From: Rhabdophis nuchalis
Taxonomy: Eukaryota; Chordata; Lepidosauria; Squamata; Natricidae
Length of the DNA: 64,000 bases
Reading direction: 5' to 3'
Assembly: GCA_039707465.1 (NCBI GenBank)
Contig: CM077648.1
Coordinates: 17,047,619 to 17,111,618, forward strand
Shown piece by piece: positions 56,780 through 64,000 of this stretch. The notes beneath the pieces are model-generated. The model made no database searches. It was not told where the DNA came from and worked only from the letters and a program-made list of their open reading frames with translations. The translations under genes and the position numbers were made by a program. The first letter of the stretch is position 1. Every line of letters begins with the position of its first letter.

Positions 56780-57345
56780 TGTTGTGGCCCGCCAGCAGAG
56801 CTGGCAGCAGAGTCGGACAGTGAGGAGGTTGGGGAGGAACAGGGGCCAGTCCTGGGAGCTGAGGAAAGCTCAGGCAAGGGCTTTGTATCGGAGGCAGAGA
56901 AGGAGCTACACAGCAGTGAGGCAGAGGAACAGCTTGAGCCTGTTCCCAGTGTGTGCATGCACAGAGCTGCCAGAAGACAAGAACAACTAAGAAAGCTGGG
57001 TCAACTTAGGAGTAAAGCCACACCTTGGAGGTGATTGGCCCCTCTCATAGGAAACAAAAGAGGAGCCAACGTGGGATGGGCTTTTGCAGGAAACAATTCA
57101 TTCCTTCGATTGTTTCAAGAGTGGAAAATTCTGTATGTGACCATAATAGACTCTGTGCCAAGTGTTGCCTTGCCCTGCATTTGGAGTTATTTTACAGCTC
57201 GTGAAGCGAGATAAGCTTCATGTTGATAAATATTCCTCTGAAAGTCTGTTTGCCAAACCTTGCTAACTGTGAATGAAAGGAATTCACAGTCATGTAAATA
57301 AAAGAGGTTTTACCAGGACCAAGACTCTGCTTTGTGCTTTTTAAG
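56780..57345 (+). mobile_element. Possible LTR-like retroelement fragment
   Basis: A Glu/Ser-rich open stretch (SDSEEVGEEQG, SEAEKELHSSEAEEQ) is followed by TTGGCCCCTCTCATAGG, a stretch with AAATAAAAGAGG (polyadenylation signal near 57297) and CCAAGACTCTGCTTTGTGC. The composition is unlike the surrounding intron and suggests a retroelement end. No terminal duplication was found. Confidence 0.35.
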
Positions 57346-58364
57346 AAAGTCTAGGTCAGAACAGAAGAACGGAGCATTTAGATCTAGCCAATTTAAATTT
57401 TGCTTCCCATTTCCAAGTGGCAATGCTCTTCAGATAGCATTGGCCTGTTCCATGATGGTGCATGGACATCCATGCCATCCTATTCAAGCTAAATTGTTGG
57501 TACTTTACCAACCTTAGACCCGTTTGGTGATTTTATTGCATCAGTATTATCTTTGATTTATTCTCCTTGTTTTTATTCCCTACTGGTCTTACTTGACACT
57601 TTAGTTATGTGGAATAACTGTATTAATTTGCTTTGTACATTAGTAACTGGTCAAGCAATAATTAGGACTTATGGTTTCAATATAAACTGTTGTCCCTGGG
57701 CAGTTTGCTTTTCTGCTGGAGACCACTGTTCATCTGCTATTTCACTGTTGAAATTACTCTGCTTTCCAGTTTTTCTATGTTTTTTTTTTATTAGTAGTAC
57801 TATTTATTTAATGAACACATCTACTTGTATGTCACGAATCAGTGGTCCATGGTGATAAGGAAATCTTTCCATAATTATCAAGTTAATTTTAGCCATGTAG
57901 ATGGTTATATTGGCTTCTGCAGTGTCTCACAAGGGGTAACCATAGAGACTCACATCTTTGCAGGAATCCCTAGCCGGTGGTGTAAAAAGATTTGTATTAC
58001 TTAAGTCAGATATCAGTGAGCAATGAAGCAGATCAACTTCATAGAACATTCTGTTAGCTGGAAGAGCTTTTGGCAATAACTCCATGCATATCTTTTCAGC
58101 GTTTGCTGCCTTCCTCTCTGTAATTAGAATTTTTCTTTTTTGCTGCTTTAGGCCAGCAAAGGTATTACTGCAACTCGACCACAACAGAGGTAGAAGTGTT
58201 CACTCCCTTTTAACTTTTTTTTGAAAAAATAAAGGAAATAGCCTGAAATTTCTCTTTCATCTCTTCCCTTGGCTCTTGCTTTTTGAGATTCCTTCTCTTG
58301 ATTGAGCTTTCAAGAATCCAATTGTGATTACCTTAAAAAAAAATAAGAATCCTTATCCAGATAT
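57346..58364. other. Intron sequence, nothing recognised
   Basis: No recognised feature. Confidence 0.45.
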
Positions 58365-58366
58365 AC

Positions 58367-58795
58367 CATATTTTTCAGACTATAAGATGCACCAGTGTAT
58401 AAGATGTACCAAAATTTCGAAAAGGTAAGTATGAAAAAAGGTTTTGTCCTCCCCGGCCCCCCGGAGCACTCTGCAGGTTTCAGAGGGCTGGGGGAAGGCA
58501 AAAATGTCCCCATTTTTATGAAAAACGGGCAGAAAATTGACCTTTCCCCCCCCCAAAAAAATTGAGGCATTTTTGGCTTCCCTGAGCCCTGCTGAAGCCT
58601 GCAGAGTGCTTCTAGGAGCTGGGGGAAGGCAAAAACAGCTCCATTTTTTGGGGGGAAAACAGGCAAACAAATGGGCCATTTTTAACAAAAATGGGATGCG
58701 GTGGCAGGGCTTCAGGGGCCAAAAATGGCTGTATTCGGTGTATAAGACTCACCAACATTTCCACACTCTTTTGGGGGGGAAAAGGTGCGTCTTAT
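58367..58795 (+). mobile_element. DNA-transposon-like repeat with CCATATTTTT termini (copy 2)
   Basis: Starts CCATATTTTTCAGACTATAA and contains GTGTATAAGACTCACC and GTGCGTCTTATACATTG near the right end. Inner blocks match copy 1 at 15328. A short (ACAT)n run follows at 58805-58820. Confidence 0.62.
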
Positions 58796-58820
58796 ACATT
58801 GAAAAATACATACATACATA

Positions 58821-59192
58821 CACTTCTTTCCAGAAGATAAGATGATCAGTCTGGGTCAGTCAAGGCTGGCCTTGAGGGCAGAAGTTACAAGCCTCATTGA
58901 GAAGAATGAAAATGAGCATGATGACAGACAAATGCAACAAAATTGCCTGACTGCTTTTGAAACTGCACAAATTGTTATATAAAGGAAAGGGGCATCATTA
59001 TTCAAAGTAAGTCTTATTCCTTACCATGTCAAGAGTAATTCCAGATTATCACCGTCAAGATCAATCTGCTCCATCTTGTGTATCTTCTAATTGTATACAT
59101 TTCAATTCCCATGACTCACCTACTATCACAGCTTCTAGACTTTTGTGTATACGGAGGATGCCAGAGATAAAAAGCTTGTCCACAGTCTAGAA
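58821..59192. other. Intron sequence, nothing recognised
   Basis: No recognised feature. Confidence 0.45.
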
Positions 59193-59412
59193 AGAGTCAG
59201 TTTGGTATGGTGGTAAAGGTATCAGTCTAGAAACCAGGGGACCGTGAGTTCTAGTTCTTCCTGAGGCGTGAAGAGCCGCGTGAGTGACTTTGGGCCACTG
59301 AGTCTTTCTTACTCCAATTCATTCACAGGGTTTGTTGCTGTGGAGAAAATAGGAAGAAAAAGGAGTATTGGTCATTTGCCACCTTGAGTTGTATATGGGG
59401 GAGGGGAAGCTT
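59193..59412 (+). repeat. Sauria-type tRNA SINE
   Basis: AGAGTCAGTTTGGTATGGTG and GACCGTGAGTTCTAGTTC are the A- and B-box regions. The body has TGACTTTGGGCCACTGAG and ACAGGGTTTGTTGCTGTGG, then GCCACCTTGAGTTGTAT. Followed by an (ATA)n tail at 59413-59428. Confidence 0.75.
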
Positions 59413-59662
59413 ATAATAATAATAATAATTTATTGATTTATAGACCGCACCCTCTCCCCCATGGGGACTCGGGGCGGTGCACAGGCAATTAAAAATCCAC
59501 AAATACAACAATATACAAATACAAAATGTTAAAATCAAATTAAATTAACCCCTGTGCTAAAATCACTATTAAAACCCTTAAAACCCTAACAATACCCCTA
59601 AAAATTTTATACAATTTCATTTTGCGGCTAGGAATGTAAACATTAGGCCAGGCCGGCCTAAT
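59413..59662 (-). mobile_element. L2-group LINE 3' end
   Basis: AGACCGCACCCTCTCCCCC then GGGGACTCGGGGCGGTGCAC is the L2 3' hairpin on the minus strand. The family 3' UTR blocks CCTGTGCTAAAATCAC and AGGCCAGGCCGGCCTAA follow. The (ATA)n run at the left is shared with the end of the adjacent SINE. Confidence 0.82.
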
Positions 59663-60606
59663 TTAAAAAAATAATAATTCTATCATAGTTTTCTTCTGAA
59701 GTGGCTTTCATGATTAGCAAAGGCTGCGAGAAAATATTTGGCTCTGATTCCTGTATTCTTGTGATATTGAAAAAGAGAATTTTGAAATACAAACTGTAAA
59801 CAGGTTCAACACGCTTATGGAATCATGCTCCCAAATCCAGAAGGGGTGAAAAGAACATAAAATCCTGCCTGCATTCATATCAATGACGTGATTTCAGCAT
59901 TGGTATTTCATCTGCTGCAGTCCTAAATCTTACACACACCCCAAATTTATACTTTGTATTGTCCCATATGTGACTCTTCATATTAAGGTGTTTTCAATTC
60001 TGGTGTGTGTTTTTTTCTTTCAAGAGACATCTTATGAGATCACCTTCAAGGGATATTATTGCTACTGAGAAACATTAAAATATGTTCTTCAAAAGAGTTA
60101 AACTGGACAACAAAATCAACTTGCTAAGAAAAATACAGCTCATGGATTCTAGCCCTTCACAGTTTACATTCTGGACTCAACTAAGAGAAACTTGTGGTCA
60201 TTGTTAAACTACGTGTCTATGTTGACCAAAGCTCGAAATCTATTAAGGATTTATAGCCCTGCCTGAATTTCTTTTCTACAAGCGCCTTCAAGGATTTGCC
60301 TATAACTCTACATTCATAAGATGCAATATGTTTAGTGTTTAAGGCACAGCACAGGCACTGGAAGACCCAAGTCCCTAATTTTCTTTTGGCCTAATTTATC
60401 TCACAGTGTTGTTGTTGGGAGAAATAAGGAACTACTGTGGACATTTTATGGAATTCCTGACAAAAAAACTAAGGCACAAATTAGTAAATAAATAAACTAC
60501 AAGCTATTTAGAATAAGGAGGTCTTGCTTTATTCCTTCTACTTAATGTTCTTTCATCTTCTCTTTTATTTGGTTCTTATCACTTTCTGGTGATCCCTGGC
60601 CTGGTG
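59663..60606. other. Intron with a possible SINE remnant
   Basis: AGGCACTGGAAGACCCAAG and TCTCACAGTGTTGTTGTTGG (about 60350-60430) resemble a deleted Sauria-type SINE. The rest is unrecognised. Confidence 0.4.
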
Positions 60607-60810
60607 CAGGGGTGGGTTGCTGCTGGTTCGCTTCACGCACATGCTCAGTTGACTATAAATTGTTCTGTGCATGCGCAGAACATGAAAACATTACTTAAAA
60701 ACACTGGAGAACCAGTTCAGGGGCGTGGCCAGCCTGGCTCACTACCAGTTCTGCAGCCCAGGCCAAAATACCACCACTGGGTCACTCGAACTGGTAGCAA
60801 CCCACTTCTG
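60607..60810 (+). mobile_element. hAT-like element, family C-related
   Basis: Starts CAGGGGTGGGTTGCTGCTGG and ends GTAGCAACCCACTTCTG, with TGCATGCGCAGAAC inside. The flanks do not give a clear duplication (4/8), so the boundaries rest on the termini. Confidence 0.7.
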
Positions 60811-61026
60811 CTCCGATGTTACAAGCCTTGATTTCAGTTTGAAAGGGTCAAGTGCAGAATAAAGCAAGCCTGTCATTTTAATTGATTGAGGTATTTGGCT
60901 GTTTGCTACTAAAAACTATCATTAGGTATGTGTTCTGTGGCCTTTCTTGTTCAACAGGATCAACTCAGACCCCACCCATCCAAAATACATTTCACGAAGA
61001 TCAAAGTTTCAGTCACTAGTACAGCA

Positions 61027-61318
61027 CAGTGATGGGATAAAAAAAAAAAAACTAGTTCTGTGGGCGTAGCTTGGTGGGTGTGGCATAGCTTGGTGGGCAT
61101 GGCAGGGGAAGGATACTGTAAAATATCCATCCCCTCCCCACTCCAGGGGAAGGTTCCTGCAAAATCCCCATTTCCTCCCGATCAGCTGGGACTCAGGAGG
61201 CAGAGAATAGATGGGGGCAGGACCAGTCAGAGGTGGTATTTACCAGTTCTCCAAACTACTCAAAATTTCCACTTCCGGTTCCCCAGAACTGGTCAGAACC
61301 TGCTGAATATCACCTCTG
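61027..61318 (+). mobile_element. hAT-like MITE, family A (copy 8), complete
   Basis: Starts CAGTGATGGGATAAAAAA and ends CTGAATATCACCTCTG. Flanks are GTACAGCA (61019-61026) and GTACAGAA (61319-61326), a 7/8 match. Confidence 0.87.
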
Positions 61319-61326
61319 GTACAGAA

Positions 61327-62125
61327 GCTTCTAAGGTTTTAAAGGATGTTTCAAGCATCTTAAAAATCATAACATTTTTTTAAAAGATACTAAATATGGA
61401 TTGCTCTGTGACTCCCCTAGGGGAGGATTCTCAATCATTTATTGAAGAAACGTGTTGGTGGTTATGGGTTATCATAATCAATAATTATTTTGAAATTTGG
61501 AAAAGCCTTTACTACACATCACAGTTTCAGAATTAAATTATGCAGGAAAAGAATGAATAGCTTTGTCATAAATCATCCTCATTTTATGCACTGTAACTAT
61601 GAAGACATTGTAGTGACATTTTTTTCTTGATGCGTAGTACAAATATTTAGTCTGCCATATGTCCAATGTGGGAGGACAAATAAGAAATATTTATTTTGGG
61701 TGCTGGCTATAAAACTAGAGAAATAAACAGGAACAAACCAGGAAGAAATCATTCCAGCACTGTCAATAAATTCAATAGCCCATCCAAATGTTTATTTCTT
61801 CCTAAGCTAATAAAATAATCTTTTCATGGCTCTTACTTGCTGTTTGACAACACATAGCAATATTTAATTTTAGTATATCATTCATTACTGATAAAAACAT
61901 AGTTCACATAAAACATAATAATAATAATAATAATAATACTCTTTATTGTCATTGTAATAATATTGTAATAAAATTACAATGAAATTGGTAAACATATCTC
62001 TTTACATAAGTAATGCTTTATAAGTCATAATAGTGAGTTCAAGTAGCATTTGGGAAAACATAAAATAACAATTCATGATTTATGTTTCTATGTTTAGATA
62101 TTTTTGGGGTTTTGTGGTAGTAATA
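61327..62125. other. Intron with (AAT)n and a shared motif
   Basis: (AAT)n at about 61916-61937 followed by CTCTTTATTGTCATTGTAA, the motif also seen near 44606. Otherwise nothing recognised. Confidence 0.45.
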
Positions 62126-62133
62126 CGCTAGGA

Positions 62134-63033
62134 CAGTGATGGCAAACCTTTTGTGGCTTGCGTGCCAAACGCAGGGGAAGCGCAGGTGGGAGGGATGCAT
62201 GGGAGTGCCACACCCATTATGCTATGTGCGTAGTCCCCCCTGCATGCAAACATGCGCGACCAGCCCCCCCCTGCTTTTGGCGCTGTGTTTTTGCCCTCTG
62301 TAGGCTCCAAAGACTTTCAAGGAGCCTGGGGAGGGCGAAAACAGCCCCTCCCCCAGAGGCCCTCCGAAGGCTTCAGGAGCTTACCTGAAGCCTCTGGAGC
62401 ACGGAAAACCAGCCCTCCAGGCAAACCAGAAATTCAGGAGCGGACTTCTGGGTTGCTCGTAGGGCCGATTTTAGCCCTCCAAGCATTCAGGAGCCCTCAG
62501 GAGGCTTCCCTGAAGGCTCCGGAGGGCAAAACACGACACTACAAGCAAACCGGAATGGTTGTGTTTTGTCATTTGCAGGGAACAGAAGCTCACAAAAGAA
62601 ACGCCACAGAGATCTGACCTGGAGCGATGTCAATGCATGCCAGCAGAAAGGGCTCTGTGTGCCACAATACAATACAATACAATACAATACAATACAATAC
62701 AATACAATACAATACAATACAATACAATACAATACAATACAATACAATACAATACCCGAGTTGGAAGGGACCTTGTAGGTCTTCTAGTCCAACCCCCTGC
62801 GTGGGCAGGAACCTTATACCATTTCAGACAAATGGCTATCTAACATCTTCTTAAAGACTTCCAGGATTGGGGCATTCACAACTTCTGGAGGCAAGCTATT
62901 CCAGAGGTTAATTGTTGTAACTGTCAGGAAATTTCTTCTTAGTTCTAAGTTGCTTCTCTCCTTGATTAGTTTCCACCCATTGCTTCTTGTCCTGCCCCCC
63001 TCTGACATGTGTGCCATAGATTCACCATCACGG
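62134..63033 (+). mobile_element. hAT-like element, family F, hosting a CR1 insertion
   Basis: Starts CAGTGATGGCAAACCTTTTG and ends ATAGATTCACCATCACGG. Flanks are CGCTAGGA (62126-62133) and CTCTAGGA (63034-63041), a 7/8 match. The GC-rich body (CCTCCGAAGGCTTCAGG-like) is interrupted at about 62664 by a CR1 end with a long AATAC tail. Confidence 0.87.
62664..62999 (-). mobile_element. CR1 LINE 3' end with long (AATAC)n tail, nested in family F
   Basis: The minus strand encodes RTRSNGWKLIKERSNLELRR and LWNSLPPEVVNAPILEV, the CR1 ORF2 end. The tail is about 18 uninterrupted AATAC units (62665-62756) on the left. It is inserted inside the family F element. Confidence 0.92.
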
Positions 63034-63041
63034 CTCTAGGA

Positions 63042-63507
63042 CCCATGACTCCCAATGAATTGAAATTTTCTAAAGTTGTGGCCACTTCAGTGCTGTGCTG
63101 CTATAATCAGCTGCAGTCAGCTGATGGTTTCAGATGCTTCCTGCCAGCTTCCTATAATGAAATTCAGTGGAGAATCCTGTAGGAAGTTGGAAGTCATTCC
63201 AGTTCCCAGTACTTTTTTGCTTGCCTATGGTCATTCTGTTTGTCTGTTGAGGAAATTTTTAAATGATGATACCATAGGTCACAAGTTGTCTTGCAATAAT
63301 CAAAACTAATTTTTATAAACTGATTTTTTTTAAAAAAATTCAACCTATCCCAAATTCTTCCTTAAAGGACATGGTTTTTCATCAGTTAACAGAATTCATC
63401 TAAACTATAGTCATTAATGATAATATAATTATATAAAGCATTGGATATATCCAATCCCTATCTCTACAAAGATATTGTTATTCTGTAGACATGTACAAAG
63501 TTGTCTG
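63042..63507. other. Intron sequence, nothing recognised
   Basis: No recognised feature. Confidence 0.45.
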
Positions 63508-64000
63508 CAGAATAGAATAGAATAGAATAGAAGAGAAGAGAAGAGTTGGAAAAGACCTGGGAGGCCTTCTAGTCCAACCCCTTGGCTGCACCACTTCAGA
63601 CAAATAGTTATCCAACATCTTCTTAAAAACTTCCAATTTTGAAGCATTTACAACCTCTGGAGGCAAGTTCTTCCACTGATTAATTGTTCTAACTATCAGG
63701 AAATTTCTCCTCAGTTCTAAGTTGCTTCTTTCCTTGATTAGTTTCTACCCATTGCTTCTTGTTGTACCCTCAGGTGCTTTGGAGAATAGTTTGACTCCCT
63801 CTTCCCTGAGATATTGGAACACTGCTATCATGTCTCCCCTAGTCCTTCTTTTCACGAAACTAGACATACCCAGTTCCTGCAACTGTTCTTTATATGTTTT
63901 AGCCGCGAGTCCCCTAATCATCTTTCTAGTGTCTCCTCATCTTTTTTACATCATGGCGACCAAAATGGAATACAGTATTCCAAGTGTGGCCTTACCGAGG
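63508..64000 (-). mobile_element. CR1 LINE 3' end with (AATAG)n tail, cut by the window edge
   Basis: GAATA/GAAGA repeats at 63510-63545 are the tail; the 3' UTR (TTGGAAAAGACCTGGGAGGC) and ORF2 C-terminus follow on the minus strand (PPEVVNASKLEVFKKMLDN). At the right it continues into ORF2 internal sequence (compare 24940-25165) and leaves the window. Confidence 0.9.

Noticed and set aside
56784..56990. Charged ORF as a host exon
   Set aside because: Glu/Ser-rich composition and a following polyadenylation-like region look retroelement-derived; no clear splice pair.

Overview
This is vertebrate nuclear DNA from inside one very large gene. The only host coding sequence I can support is a single 211-bp internal exon at 15094-15304 (+). 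It encodes 70 residues that I recognise as part of CCSER1 (FAM190A, coiled-coil serine-rich protein 1), with a consensus branch point and acceptor before it and a GTAAGC donor after it. The other ~63.8 kb is best read as the two flanking introns. There is no bacterial, phage or CRISPR system and no host gene family cluster here.

The repeat content points to a squamate reptile, probably a snake. Evidence is the CR1 3' ends carrying (AATAC)n or (AATAG)n tails, CR1/L2-group LINEs with intact-looking reverse transcriptase, a BovB 3' end, several tRNA-derived SINE families of the reptile type, and many short hAT-like elements. Species assignment is inference.

Layout. 1-15 kb: a 45-bp inverted repeat, hAT-like elements, a solo LTR with 5-bp duplications, a long CT tract, SINEs and L2 3' ends. 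15.1-15.3 kb: the CCSER1 exon. 15.3-25 kb: hAT-like elements including one nested inside another (17503-18345), a palindromic element, a TA-flanked element and CR1 fragments. 25.9-29.2 kb: the longest LINE, an L2-group element with endonuclease and RT domains broken by two in-frame stops, ending in (ATT)n. 29-36 kb: a tandem hAT dimer and an L1-type insertion. 37-40 kb: a three-level nest (one LINE, an L2-group LINE inside it, a 1.08-kb hAT inside that). 41-42.4 kb: BovB end and a TA-flanked family hit by an L1-type insertion with a 19-bp duplication. 43.2-44.5 kb: a higher-order (CTAC)n array. 45-64 kb: more SINEs, hATs, L2 and CR1 ends, the last running off the window.

For at least a dozen hAT-like copies I could read both termini and the 8-bp target duplications (7/8 or 8/8 matches), so boundaries are exact and insertion order can be ordered. 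The most interesting structural observations are a module shared between two hAT-like families and a TA-flanked family, with a (CTTT)n microsatellite starting at the breakpoint; a compensatory base change in the L2 3' hairpin; the nested LINE/LINE/hAT locus; and the tandem hAT dimer. I do not see a new functional system; this is a repeat-rich intron.
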